61,382 bases of DNA, taken from assembly GCA_017992455.1 (NCBI GenBank), contig JAGOOP010000005.1, positions 1-61,382 on the forward strand. Reading direction: 5' to 3'. The DNA comes from Candidatus Omnitrophota bacterium. GTDB taxonomy: Bacteria > Omnitrophota > Gorgyraeia > Gygaellales > Profunditerraquicolaceae. The notes under the pieces are model-generated. The model searched no databases and was not told the origin of the DNA. It saw nothing but the letters and a program-made list of their open reading frames with translations. Positions 13,001 to 28,000 of the stretch are shown piece by piece (the stretch's first letter is position 1; each line of letters starts with the position of its first letter). Both the position numbers and the translations under genes were made by a program.

Positions 13001-16000
13001 GGATGTCGCCAAATTCGCGCGTTACATCCTTGATTCTGACCGGTATCGGGATATGCAATTCGTCGTGCTCGGCCGGGGCGCCGATCCCGTCTATCACGCG
13101 CTGGAATTCCTCGCGCACGCAGACCCGAAATACAGCGCGAAAAAAGACGATATCCTGCTTCAGGATTTCGCGTTCAATAAGATCAAACGGCTCTACCGCT
13201 TTCACGAAAAGCTCCCCGCGGGGTTCGTATGGCAGCAGGAAATGCACCTGGCGTTCCAGGAGATGGCTGCTGAATATGCGCCTCATTTTGCGGGATATTT
13301 TCGGCACAGGGGCCTGGACCTGAGACGAAAGATCTTATTTATCGATATCATCGGCGGGTTCATATGCGATTATGTGACGACCGCTGAATTCCTGTATATG
13401 ATGCTTGTCGAACAGGGATATATGCAAAGAGATCAGTTTCATCATATCGCCGGGACCGGCCACGCGGGCGGCGTGTTCGATGATCCGCGCTGGAGCGATG
13501 TCCACGAACGCTACGAATCATACGAGCGTATTTCCCTACAGACATGGGCGTTTTGGATCGATACGCATTATCTGAGCGGCCGGGACTATTCCCTCGCGAT
13601 CGATGGAGAAAAACTACGCGTGCATTACCATGATTACCGCGACCCTCAGAAACCGGTCAATACTTACCAGGAATGGCTGTCCAAGCGCGAGATATACCTC
13701 TATCTGCTGGATGAGGCCGGCCGGCAGGCTGACGGCGGCAAGAAACTGAGGGATAGCGAAAAGCGGTTCATTAAGGAAGATGCGCGCATGGCTGTGGAAT
13801 ACTATAATCGCAATTTTGATTATTCCTCGTCATGGAACTCATTGTGGGTGAGCGTTATCGCGGCAGTGGCCCAAACCGCCGTGATGTATGTATATCTGCG
13901 CGCCTATGGCGAGGCCCATCCCGGGGAGGATTATGGCTGGATATGGGTATGGATCGCAGCCGCTGACTTCTTGTTCATTTTGTTTGGTTTTGCAGCGAGC
14001 CTGAAGATTCATCGCAAAGAAAAAGCGATGATAGAAGAGCTTAGCGAAGACGTCGCTCAAATGTGGATCGAGCAGTTGGAGTCACGCAAAGACGGCGGCA
14101 GAAAACAGCAGCAGGATTTGCTGATCGGAAAATGGTTCGATACGGCCAGGAATGCCGCAGACTCAACAGAGCCAGGCGTTGAGGCCGCTTTGAGCGGGTT
14201 GAGGGATGCGGCAAAGCGAGGGAATGCTGCGGCGCGGGAATATCTCTCCGACCTTCTTCGCAGCCCCAAAGTCTCGGTTTCTGTGCGGTGCATCGCAGCG
14301 CAGGCCCTGGTATTTATTAATACTTTGACAACGTGGCAGGTCCTCGTGAGGCATACGAAGTATTCGCTTGAAAATATCCCGCAGGATTCAGATAAATTCG
14401 CCGATAGGAAGCAGATCGTGCTTGCGGTTTTTGACGCGTTTGTGATGACCGGAGATTACCAGCCGTTCGCGGATTACCTGAGCTACTTCTATTTCTTCGG
14501 GCCTGACGACCAGATACGCGCGCGGGCACGGGAAGCGTTGAATATCGTGGCGCAGGAAGAATTCTCCAAGGCCGGCGACGAAGTCGATATCCTTATCGAG
14601 ATGGCGAAATTTACCCTTGATAAAGAGGTTTTGAAGGAAGTGTTGAACAGACTCGGACGATCGCACGATCCGCGGGCCCTGAAAGTCGTGAGGTTATACG
14701 CCGATAGCCGAGAGCCCGATCTGCGCAAGACTGCGCGCAGGCTTTTATTCAGGAATGACGGCGGAAGAAAAGCGGCGCTTGAACGCGTGTATCAGTCAGT
14801 CGATAAGGGCAACATATTCCTCGCTGACCAGGCGCTGGTCTGGTTTATTTTTGGAAGGAATACCAACGCCGGTATGATCGATCCCTGGGAACGGTCAAAT
14901 CTTCCGTGGCCGCGTCATGTCTATGAGCAATATCTGCGGCTGTGTGAGCTGGAAGAGCGTATGATCAGGACGATCCTGGCGCCGGGAACGATCATGCTCG
15001 GAAATGCCGCGGATAAACCGTTGAAAAGTTATCTGCTTCCCCATGAATACTGGCATAGGGTATATCTGTCTCTGCCTGCTGGCCTGCGTATGGAATTCGA
15101 CCGCGCATGGGCCGCGTTGCCTTATGGATGGAAAAACGGGATTATTCATGGCTTATGGCAAGGAGGCTATGCGGACCAGGAGCATAGCAATGAATTCTGG
15201 GCCATGGTCCTCGCGGAATTAAGCGCTTTGAAGGCGAAGGAATTCAGTTATTATTCGCCGGCGATAAAGGAGATCACCGGCATCCCGGCAGTGAGCCGTA
15301 TTCTGTCGGATTACCGGCTTTTAGAACTGCACACAAAGGCTCTTTCTGAAGGGGTCAGCATTACCATGTTGCCGTCGGCGCGGGCAGACGGCGGTATCGC
15401 GGACGGCGAAAACGAGCTGCTGACAGGCCTTCTTGCCATGAAGCACATAGGGGTTGCGGAAGAAATCGTTCACGGCTCCAAGGAAATAAACGCCGAGTTT
15501 GAGGAATTCATGTTCGCGTTCATTCAAATGCCGAGGGATGAACGGCGGGAAGAGCTTATGCGCTTTCTTAATCAAAGGATCCCTGCGTACGCGCGCAGGG
15601 CTCTTCAGGTCAAACCATGGGTCAGGATCATGGCTGTCGATGCAAGGAATAAAAGATACTTTTATTTGTTTGACCTTATAACCGAAGAGCGGAGCATGGG
15701 AGAAGTGACCGACGAGGTCGCCGACGGGATAGAGCGCGGCTGTTATACGCGCCGCGACAGGAATTTTGCGCAGGAATCAATGACGATCGAGCAATTGCTC
15801 GCGGCCCTTGAAACATTTCAGATCATCAGGCAGATCCGTGCGGACGGCGGTGAAGAAAATGCGTCGCTGGCTGTTGACATTGCAACAATACTTGCGCGGG
15901 CAGGAGAATCAACGGAAAATATTGGCCCGATGCTCGAAAGTATGGAAATGGCGCTCAGCGATGCGCCGGTTATTGCCGATGAAGCCTCGCGCGATGAGCT

Positions 16001-19000
16001 GGTAGAACTGCTGAAAGGTCTGGCGGCCCATGTGTCAGGGCTGGACGAAGAAAATAGACAGCGGCTTATGATCCGGCTGATTGCGCAAAGCTTATACGGC
16101 CACAGTTTTTACAACGTCATGACGGTCCTGGAATCAAATTCCAACAGGGTATTGATAGGCGTTATCGCCGAATTCAAGGAAGCTCTCGAGGAATATGAAA
16201 ACGACCGGTTCAATAACGAGATCGACGACTACCCGGTAACGTATGAATGCGATCTCGATGCATTCATTATGGACATCGTCGATACCGGCATCCCGGAGGC
16301 AGTATCCGCCATAGATAATTTCATCGTGCTCGGCCAGATGACGGGTATGGATTGGGAATCCATGAACGCAGTCCTGTATTTCATGAGCATGGCAGGCAGG
16401 AAGGAGAAACTGTTCGATTACCTTGCGCAGGAAAAGAATGCGGCTAAATACGCGGCGGTCATGAAGGTCCTGTGCGAAGAAGGCGCTGAAACAGGCGCTG
16501 CCTTCTGGTCAGGACTCCAGGATAGGCATGAATGCGACGTTTTTGAGCCGTATCTCGACCCCGGCGTTATCGAAGAGGCGTTTGCGATCATCTCGAATGA
16601 GGCGCCGTCGGCCTCGCGCCTGATCGTCCATGCCAAGGATATATGGGCAAGGACCCGCGGCGAAGCGCGTATTGACAGGATACTCATGCTTGCCGGCCTG
16701 CGGAATTATGAGCCGGAGTTCTTTATGGAAGATCCGGAAGATGAGGAATTCTATGATTTTGACGGCGGAGAAAAGCTTAGCCCGCAGGGCAAAAAATTCA
16801 GCGCGAAGATCCGGGGATTAAGCCCGATAGCCAGGATACAGGCGTATTATATCGAGGCAGAGCGAAGGAAAACCTTTGATAGCGTTTCCTTTATGATAGC
16901 GGTATTTTTAAAGTTTCTTGATCTCGATACCGGCCGGCCGATGGCCGTTATCCATATCGGATGCGGCAAGGCGGCGTTATTGAAAAAAATGACCGCGGAA
17001 TACCCGTTGATAACAGGGATCGGCATAGATTGTTCCGACGCGCAGTTAAAAACAGCCGTGCGAGGAAATAATTCCGGCCGCAGCATGCATATCATTAAGG
17101 GCGCAGACGGCGCCATCGGCATACGGGACCATTGCGCCGATATCATGATCGTGGAAACGATGGAGCATATGGTAAAGGCCGAGGCGGATGTTCGATTCCG
17201 CGAATGGATGCGGATTTTGAAGCAGGGCGGAACGCTCATATTGAACGTTACGGACGCATCGGATCCTACGATCCGCAGCTGCATGCTTGATCCTGCGCGG
17301 CTGGTCGGCGTGCCCATCGAATACTGGAAGGAAGCGGATGTATTGGAGGCGGCCTCTCGGAACGGTTTTGAATTGATTGGAAAGAAGAAATATCCGGTTG
17401 CCTGGGAAGGCAAAAAATATCCGCACATCTTTTACAAATTCAGGATGAACGCCGCGTGTCAGGATGGGGGGTATATCCGCTATGGAGGGACCCTGCATGA
17501 CCGCGAGGACGCGGTGATCGTGCATGAACTCGGATACGGCATGACAGCCGCACACTGCCCGTTCCCGTTCATCAAGACCTATAACCTGTGCCAGTGTCCG
17601 GCGCTGTTACTCCTCGATCCGGAGAAGCATATCCTCCAGCTTGCGCATTTTGACGGGTTGACTACCGTAAGCGCTTCTGTGGACCGCATGATAACGGAAC
17701 TGGTATCCGGTTATAATGTCGAGACATCCAGTGTAGAAGCGGGATTGATAGGGTCTATCGAAATGGATTCAGATATGGCGCTTCGGATTCAATACGAATT
17801 AGGATTATATGATATCCACGATGCCTGTATTGATATGCGCGGCCAGGACCGGGCGGTCATTGCGGACGCGCGCACAGGGGCTTATTTCGATATTATTGAC
17901 GTCCGGGAGGAGGATTTTCAATATTTCCTTTCTCCGGCGAGGATACACCTTAGTAACGAAGATTTTGAGGCTTTATCTCATGATGCGGGCACGATCGCTT
18001 TGCGCAGAGTCGCAAACCCCAACGGCCTTGCGGAAAAAGTTTTATTTGACGGCGGCAACATCGATAGGGCTTCAGAAGTGCGCGCGATCATCGAGGAGGA
18101 ACACGGCGATGATCCGTCTATTCTTGCCAGGTTAGTTGCCGCGAAGATCGCGCGGAACAATACCGGCGCCAGAACGATCCTGCGGAGCATCAGGGCCAGG
18201 GATAAGACCGAAGCCGAGTTGAAATCCGCTCTTGAGGAAACCGCCCGGTTATTGCGCGATGATCCTGGCAGGCAGGACCTGGGCGAGCAATTATCCAGCC
18301 GATTCCCGCGTTTGAGCGTGCTGGCGCTGTATCTGACGGTTATGACATCAGTGGAGAAGAAGGATATTCTGCCGCTGCCTTCGCCTGTCGAACAGGGCAT
18401 ATTTGATTCGATGATAGATCCTCATGTTTTGCTTGCCGACAATGCGTTCCTGAAAGAGTGGGAAGCCCTTGATCAGATCAGCCGCAACGTCGCCGGAATG
18501 GTCATGCAAACCGGAGATATAAAAATTGCCGCAGAGAAGCTTGGGATGCCTGAGAATTCCCTGCGGACTTATTTAGCGGTCAATGTCGGCTGGCCTGATT
18601 TTCCGGTAATCCGCACATATATCAGGGATAACAGAGCGGTATTTGTCCAACAGTACCGCAGGCTCTATCCGATATTGCGGGATCTGAAGAAAAAACACGG
18701 CAAATCCACTTATAAGAAGATAGATAAACATCTGCGAGCTCTTTCCATCGTAATATCCGGCGGGCAATTCAAGCGCCTGATCAAGAAGATCATCATACGC
18801 CATCCGGACCTGGAGGGCCTTGTCAATGAAAAAGAGCCCGAACTGAATCCGGAAAAGATATGCTCGATATACCGGATCGCGGGAAGCTTTGAGCAGGCAT
18901 TCAGGAAAATAAAAGAAGAGAAATCTCACCTGGTTGCCTTGGCTTTATACTTATGGATCAGAACGGATAATGAGTGTTCTGTCCTTTGGGAAGGGTTGCG

Positions 19001-22000
19001 ACACGAAGGGGCCCCATTCAGGTTTAATGTTGAATCAGCGTTGTCCGATCCCGCGTTCGTTGCGGAATGGAAAGGACTGACTGAAACGGGAACGAATATC
19101 ATCGCTTTGGCTTTTGAAGGAATTGCGCGCAAACAGATCGCAAAGGAAACAGGATATTCATTGATGACGGTGCATCTTTGCCTGGGCAAAAAGCATTTAA
19201 GAAGAATCCCGGTTATCGCGGCGTATCTTGCAAAGGCGTTAGAAGAAACCAGGGCGAGCGCGGTGATACAGCCTTTGTGCGGGCAGCGGACATTTATTGA
19301 TTGGGAAACAGCCAGGCGCATTATCTCCACGTGCAATAGTTTCGCAGCGCTCTATGAAGCGGTCAAACCGGGCTCAAAAAGGATCGATCGGCTTGGGTTA
19401 TATCTGCTTCTTTACAGGCACCCTGAATTTAAAGAGTTGTTGCTTGCCTTGCCGGCCCCTGAAAGCGAAGGGGTCAAGTTCGGCATGGATCTGAATTCCC
19501 TGCTGGCAGACATCACGTTCATGACTGACCTTGGTCGTCTGACCGAGAACGAAGTTTTGATCACCGGAGCGGTGCTTGACAGCGGCAGTTATCAGGAAGC
19601 GGCGCGGCAATTAAGATTCCCGAGCGCGTCCCATCTTCGAACAATAGTTGAGCAGCAGATCAGAAAAAGGTCGCCTTATATCGCTGATTACCTGGCAGTA
19701 AATACGACCTATCAAGCAAAGCCCCTTTCCCCGGAACAGCAAGCATCCATAGAGGAGATTGTGCGTGAGCTTATTGATGCGGGTGCAGTGGTGACGAATG
19801 TAGCGGTTGAGGCGGGACTGATACAAAGAAACATCGTTTTGCCGTCTTTCTCGGAACTTGATCATCAGATCAGGCGGATACAGGGAAAACACCGCGAATC
19901 CGTCAGGATGGACCGATCGCGGGAACCCAGAATAAATTGGCAGGCAGTGGAGGCATGTTTCCTTGAGACCGGGAGTTTCGAGAAGGCGTTTCAACTCATG
20001 GACGCGGAATACCCGAATATGAGCCGTTTTGGCTTCTATCTGGAGGCGCATCTGAAACCGGAATTAAAGATCATCGCGGAATCTCTGTCTGGTGAGAGCA
20101 AACGTTTCTATTTTATCCTTGATCCGGATGAATTGCTTGCCGATGAGAGGTTTGTCGCTGCATGGAACAGCATGGACGGCCAACGCAAGAACTTCGTGGG
20201 CGCCTGCCTGGAAGCCGATAGCCTGAAGGATGCTGCCCAAAAGCTGGGAATGCGAAAGAACGCCGTGCAAAGCCAGCTTACCGACCGTATTTATCCGGAA
20301 TATCCGGTGATCAAAGAGTATATGAAACTGCGATACAGCGCTGCCATGAAAAAATATTCCGCCGCCGTCCCCTTTATAAAAGAATTCTTGCTTCGGAAAA
20401 AAGATACCGCGGTTCGCGTAAACTTCAAAGAAATAAGGATCGAACTGGCAGATCGCGGCATCAAATTTACGCCGCGGACGGTAGTGAAATATACAAAGAG
20501 ACTTCTGAAAGAATATCCTGATCTTGGCTATGAGATAGCAGGCGGGAAGATGGGTTATCTGGTGGTCCGGGGAAAAGAAAGAATAAGTATCCCGCACTCG
20601 GAGCGCAGAAAGGCCGAACATAATATCATCGAGATATTTGATACCTCCGTTGAAGACGCCAGGATCTTGCTTATGACCGCGCACCGCCTGCCCGGACTTG
20701 CTTCTGCGCTGGCTGATCTCAGGCAGCGGGGGCTTATCGATTATGGGGAAGACGCGATAACCGGCTTTGGCTTTGGCGGCGAACGAATAAGCCCCAGAAC
20801 GCAAAGGGTCCTTAAAAAACAGGCAAGGGACGAATTAATTATGAGAACTATCCCTCGCGCAGGATATGATCCTGAACTCGCGCGAGACCAGCTGGCTCAA
20901 GAGGGGCTGGATATAAGCGTTAAGACGCTCAGTCTGCTGGTGAATGCACTGATGAAAAAGGACGAAGTATTCGGCACTGCAATGCGGGAAAACTGGAAGG
21001 TATGGCAAACAGGGATAAAGCGGGTTAAGGCGCAATCTCGCCAGGCATGGTTAACAGATCAACAGGTACAGAAGATAGATCTGTATCTTCCCGAGCTGCG
21101 GGCAAATAATTATAATCCGGAGCTTACAGCCGAGGCATTTCAAAAGACAGGCAGGCAGGTCCGCGCGCGTTCTATTGCTGCTTTTGTTGGGTGGTATAAG
21201 AAGAAGAACGAGGCATTCAGAAAAGAGATGGAGCCGCACGAAAAGGAATGGCAGGCGCGAAAGAAAGGCATGAGCTCCCAATGGAAAGGGACCTTTAACA
21301 AGAAAAGACGCGCAGCACGGAATGCCGTTACTCAAGCTAAACAGGCCGCACTCCGCCAGGCCGGTTATGACCTGGATAAGACAGTCGAGATCCTTAACGC
21401 GCAGAAAATATCAGCGAAACCCCTGGGCCTCCAGCAATTGATAGGCAGATGGACCAGGGACGATGAGCAATACCGAAAAGAGATTCAGGAACATAGGCCC
21501 GAATGGCTCAAGAGACCTGCGGCAAAAAAGCAAAAACCGGACTCTGAACAGGCGCATGCTCTGTTGAAGGCGGTCATCAGGGACGCCGGGTATAAACGGG
21601 AGATTGCTGAAGCAGCGGCGATGAAAGAACACGTGGTAGGAAATAGGAGAGATTTTGGACAGCTATTGCGTCAGGCCTGCGCAAAAGACCCTGTTTTTCT
21701 TCAAGAATTGAGCGCGCATAACTGGCGGGACAGCAAAACACAGACAAAGCCGCAACGCAAAGTGAAAAAATACGAATCTGCAGTCGAGGAAGATATACCT
21801 GTTCTTCCAACACGGTCTCTTGAAGAGCGAGCCAAAGATGCGATACAGGCGGTCCTCGACATACGTTTAAAGAGACGATCCGGGATTGATCCTGAAACTA
21901 TCCTGGAGGTATTGCAGGAAATCTCTCCGAACATTACCTGGGGCCAGGCTGTTGCGTGGACCGATGAATTGATCGCTGAAAATAACAAAATAGATTATAG

Positions 22001-25000
22001 CCCGATATGGCGCTCTATCAAACGGCCGACAGCGACACAACCGCAACCCCCTGCACAGGTATTGTCCCGGCCGGGACATGACGCAAAAACCGTTTCTTTC
22101 AGCGGGACAAACCAGAAAGAAAGGGCGCCTCCGTTGACCGCAGGTTGGGCCCGGCTCCTGAGCGAAGGCCATAAAGATGAAGTGCGCATGGCCGGCATCC
22201 TGCTGCGCAAAGAATGGAACAAGACAGAAATAAACGCGAAAACCCTTACCGACGCCAGCCCGTTTGGCGCGTATCTATTCAAAAAAGACCCCCGCTTCCT
22301 GCAGAATTTCTCGGATCTCCTGCAACATCACGGCATCCCGCTTATAGTAAAGCACGATAAAGACAGATGGCATGTCAACGCTGAGGCGAGGTCATCTTTG
22401 ACCAGCTCGATCCCCGCCGTGTTCACCAAAAAGGAACCGACTACTGACCAGGAATTCTTTGCGCTGCTTAAAGAGATCTGTCGAGCGCATAAGATAACGG
22501 ATCAAGAAGGGTTCCTGGAAGGATTTGCTGCAGCCGAGAGAATAAACGCATTGTATCCTGAATTGATGATCACGTTCGCGTGGCTTAAGAATAAGCCGTC
22601 ATCGGGATTGAACGCTCGTTCCTGGGATGAGACATTTCTCCTGTATGCGGCGCAGGAGCTTGGCCTGGAATCCTCCATGAAGCGGATTGTTTTTGTTATG
22701 GACGAAACGGAGCAAGCAGGGTTCAAGGTTGATGAAACTCTTCTTGAGACGATCAATACCGGGGATATGAAATTCAACACGCTCAAAGGCCTGCGCAGGT
22801 ACCTGACAGGTCTGAGGTCGGAGTATCCTGAATTCGGCAAGAAGTGGACAGAGCAGGAGCAGCTCGAGGAGAAAGAGCGCAGAAGAGCTGAAGATGCGTT
22901 GCAAGCCACGCTCAAGCGCCAGGAAGAGGAGAAGCGCAGACTGCAGAAGGAAAAGGCGGAACAGGCAGACGCCGCCGCGCAACGCAGGCTGCGTATCAAA
23001 GAGATACTGTATTCCGAAGGCGCGCTGCAAGTTGCCATACAGATCAAGAATTCGGGCGGCGTAGTGACGAATTCGTCCTTCTCTGCAGCATTGACGGAAT
23101 CTTTGCGCAATGAAGGCATGGATATCAGGATCAGCGAGAAAGATATTCTTGATAGCGTGGGCAATGTCCGTGTCTTATTCAAGCGCCATCCGGAGCTTTT
23201 CAGGAAAGACAAGCATGTGCCATCGTCTCCCGAGCGGGAAAACGAGATCAAAACCGCGATCAAAAACATCCTGCAGCCCAGGCGGATCAGCGGCGAACAA
23301 ATAGCGACCAACGACTTGTATACTACGGTAAAAAGGATCACGAATTACCCGGGGACCCATGAAGCGTTCAATAAGCTTCTCAAGGCTGTCTTTAAAGAGA
23401 CTCCGGGCCTGCAATTCGCAGTCACTGATGTTTCCGAGGACACCAGGTCGCACCTGCCGTATAGAATGAAAGATCGCAGGCAGGGAATTCCCGGAGACGC
23501 CGCTGCCGGCTTGAACAAACCCACATTCAATGAGTGCTGTTTGGTCGCTTCGGATATCAAAGACGAACTCGGGGCTATTCCCAACGAGATGCTTTTCAGG
23601 GCAATGGTCGCAAAACGGCTTGGCCAGGCAGGGTATGACGCCAGAGATGTGGATATCAAGAAGGTTATACAGGAGATCACGAGCTGGCGCTTTGTTCAGC
23701 AGCAAAAGAATTCCGGGGCTGCCAATGGCAATCATCGCGCGGACGGCGGCAGGATCGACACATTTGCCTGCGGCCTTGTCAGCAAATACATCGACGGCAT
23801 ATCGCAGGGACGGATATCGGAGTTGACCGACCGGTTATGCGACGATGACCAGTCAGCGATCGGCGAAGCGGAAAGCCTTATACCCGGGCTTCTGAGGTTA
23901 TTGAGGACAGAGGCCTGCTATAACGAAAAGATCAGCGCGATCAGCCTGATCGCATGGGCTGCCGAGAGGGGCAGCTATAAGGCTGCGCGTGCTCTTAATG
24001 ATATCCTCGCCGCAAAGAATATTTCGTATGACCTGAGGGATTACACGTTGCACCGTATAGATGCGTTGGGGGAAGAGCGGAATGAGCAGATAGAATTATA
24101 TCTTGTTTCTATCCTGGATATTCTCCGATCGCCCGAGATCCCGCTTGCCTTCATGGGCAAAGCCATCGGTATTCTTACCCATGTCCTGGAATCGACGCTC
24201 GAAACCGAAAATACAGCCGCGAACAAACGCCGTCTTATCAAGGAAATAGTTGCGGACCGACGGTCATTCTTAACCGATCTGATCCTCACTCAGAACAATG
24301 AAGCCGGCTATCCTGCTCTCATGGCGTTAAAACTGTTTGCGGAAGCAGACCACGCTCATAGTATCGCAATCATCGAAACAATGATCAACGCCGGTGCGCC
24401 GGACCGGAGGCTGCTTGAGGAGTCGTTGAATATTTTATCATCGTCAGATGTGAGCCAGCAGTATGTATCAAGTGCCATCAGACGGCTTATCCCGTCGCTG
24501 GAAACTCTCATCACTGATAAAAATAAGGAAGATTCGCTGCAAAGGCGCGCGATCAACATCGTTTCGCGGATGCCGGTGCCGGTCCAGGGCCCTGCTCTGG
24601 AAAATGGCCAGCTTGAATATCCGCGCGTCGGGCTTGCGCAGATACTTGAACGGGTCCGGATGATGAACCCGCGAAACCCGAGGTTTATTTCGCGCAGCCT
24701 GGTGTATGACCTCGATGAAGGCAAGACCCTAATGATTAAATTCGTGCGAGAACTTGAATCTCATCGGCCCTTACTGAGAGAGGCGTTCTGGCAGGAGCTC
24801 GCGAGGCGGGATATATCGTTTGAAGGCGTTCGGTGGGATATACCGCAACCTCTGGCATTTGATGATAAGTATGTCATTTCGATTCCGGATCTTCCTTTCG
24901 CGCCCCCGGACCGGCTGGTTCTGCATCCCGATCATCTTGCCATCTGCGCGATCGCCGAGAACGAATATTTTTCCTATCCGAACGACCGTGATCCGGCCAA

Positions 25001-28000
25001 ACGGGTTTCTCCTGAAGCATGCAGGGAGATCCTGGGCCGGTGCGCCTATCTCTTCGGAAGCCTTGCTGCGCGGGGAATAATCCATACGGATATCATCCCG
25101 CTTTTCCATAACCGGACGCAGGCGGATCGCAGGCCTGACCGCGGCATATACCGTTGGTGGCAGATGGGAAGGCTTGACAGTTGGCTTGCTTCATGCGATT
25201 ACCCGAATTTTGGGGTCACGGGCGTGAGGGATCTTGAGCATCTTGCTTCCTGGGGCCAGGGCGATATTGTAGACGGCTACCATCACCGGGAAGGCCTTTT
25301 TCATATGCTCGGCACCCAGATGCTTGGCTTGTTGCTCGTGGCAGGCAGCTATTTCCGTAACGCTGACAGGGACAGAAGAGGGCCGGCGCTGGACCTGTTT
25401 GATCGGAATGAGCTCCTCTTAATGGTAAAAGGCATATTCGAAGAATATTATCACGGCTTTGCTTCGGTCCCCTATAAGGCCGTGCTTCCATTCGATCCGG
25501 GGAAGCTCGTTGACAGGATGATCGAGGAGATGGGAAATGACCAGCATATGTTCGAGGTTTTGAGAGCAAGCGACCAAGCGTTGATGTCCTTTGGAGAATT
25601 CTGGGATTATTTGCAGGATCGCGGATACGATTGGCGGGAAATACGCCGCTTGAGCGCAAAGTATACAATGGACGACATACAAATCATGTCCGGGCCGCAT
25701 TTGGGCGAGTTCAACGGCAGGATCTCATTGCCTGAAATGATCGACGCGATCTCAGCCATGTCTGCGCTGTGCATGTGCGGCGCCTGGCAACGGAGGCATG
25801 ACCGCGATGGCGCGCGCGCGGACGGCGGAACCGGCGCGCAGGCGCTGCCGGCGGAACTCAGGGCAGAACTTGATGCATTCGATAGCATGGATCGCGTCGA
25901 TATTTCCTTCAGCAGGGTATGGGAAGCAGGCATAGGGATCAGCAGGCTGTGGCAACAGAAGAAGGTGAGCGAATTCGTGATCAATGAACTGTTGTGGAAA
26001 GAAAAGCGCGTGTTTCAGGAAATAGCGGTTCTGGCTGTCGAGAATGCGCTGAAGGATCAACAGAAAAAACAACAGTTCTACGTCTCTATACTCCGAAAGC
26101 CATATTCCAATCAATATAAATATCTTTTCATCCAGGCCATGAAAGCGCTCGGCACAGATGCCTTGCGGCCGCATACGCGGGAATTATACCGGCTTCTCAA
26201 AATCCGGGGCTCCGGAGGTTCCGAGGTAGTGATGACTGCCCTGGAGATTTTGAGCGGGATGAAAGATAAAACCGCTGTCGAGCATATGCTCGCGCCGAAC
26301 ATTTTGACAATGGGAATGCCTGTGCGGATCACGGTTGCGCGGGCATTGGCTACAATCGGCGGCCCTCTAGCGGTCGAATATCTGATCCAGGTTTTCGGTA
26401 ACCGGTATCGGGATACCTCAAAGGACTGGAGGGAACGCGTCGCGGCTATGATCGCCCTTATGGAGATGGAGGGTTCGTATGCCGGCAGGAAGGCGCAGGC
26501 GCCGTTAAAGAAAATCGTTGATAATCGTGACGAAGACGAGATCGTGCGTTTTTCCGCCGAGACCACCCTGTTTGTTTTAAACGGCACCATGACGGTCCCG
26601 GCAGCGAAGAAGCAGCTCGCGGGTATTATCAAGATCATTGATTTGTCGGTCGAAAAAGGCAGGAACAGGTATCAGTTCTATGCCGACGGAGGCATAGAAC
26701 AATTGAGGAGAAAAGAGGGGCCCTCATCTACCGTGGCTGGTGTTTGGGCCACCTCTTCCTCAATTATCAAGCAGGACGGCGGTTATGACGAAGAACTAAC
26801 GGATATTTTTGCCGAGCTCGGATACGCGGGAAAAGGCCTGGAACATATCGTTGAAACATTCAAGTCGCAATTCCCGCGTCAAGAAATTGACGAAATAAGA
26901 AAACGTTATGCTGAAGCTTCGCGTGACGCTGAACGCAATGCTGAAATAAGGGCGTGCTTGTATCAAGCGATATCATGCGAGATCGGCATTCAGAGTATAA
27001 AAAGCGGTTTGATCCTGGGGAATTCCCAACATCCGTTGTTACGCAGCCTTGTGGTGGATTACACAGGCGATGATATCTTTGCGCGGGTCCTTGAGTCCGA
27101 GACCATGCCCGCACGCCTGAAGCCGCAGCAACACAAATCGCTTGCAGCCTGCGCATCTATGAGCGTCATCAGTGACATCCTGTTCAGGCTGTGCGGGATT
27201 GACGCGTTATGCGCGACATGCCCCGATCATGTCTTAAATCTCCTGTCCGTTGAGGGAGACCGCTTTATCCTTGCCGACAATACGCTTCTGGAGATACGAG
27301 AGATATATCTTGACCGGTATTGCCTGCGTAGCGGCAACAGGTATGTTTTGCATGAAGAATACCGTATGCCGGACAGATTGCTCCGTTTCCTGCGGCGCAG
27401 CGACAAAAAGAAAAAGATTGAACGCCACCGGTTAACCCCCTATGAACTTATCAATTATTATCAATGTCCCATGATCGTCAGCGGCGCGCATACGCAGATC
27501 GCAGTCCTTCTCTATAATATCGGCATTGTGTATACGAGGCTTGGGATGCCGGATGAGGCATTGGATATTTTCAACAAGGCGGCTGCCGTCAACTCCGGCC
27601 TTGACGAAGTCCACCGCGAACTGGCGCGCGCCTATCTCATAAAGAAGGATTTTGAGCGGGCCGCGGCATCCATTGACATGTGCCAAATGCTTGATCCTTC
27701 GGTAGCGGAGTATCCTGCGCTGAAAAGTCTTATCCGTCATCTTTTAGGTGATGAAAAGGCGGCAATGGAGCAGGCCATCGTTGCCATGGAATTGGACGCA
27801 TACCAGCAAACCGTATTTTCGACAAACCCCGCATTACTCTTGAAAGCCTGGGCGGACCCGCCGCTGAAAATGAGGATCGACGCGGTCATTGAGCGCATGA
27901 GAGACCTGCAGGAAAGAGAAAATAATCCGCCGGATCCTGATTTCTCCCTGGCCCGATCCCTGTTCGACGGCGGCAGCCGTGATGAGGCGGGGCGCATTAT

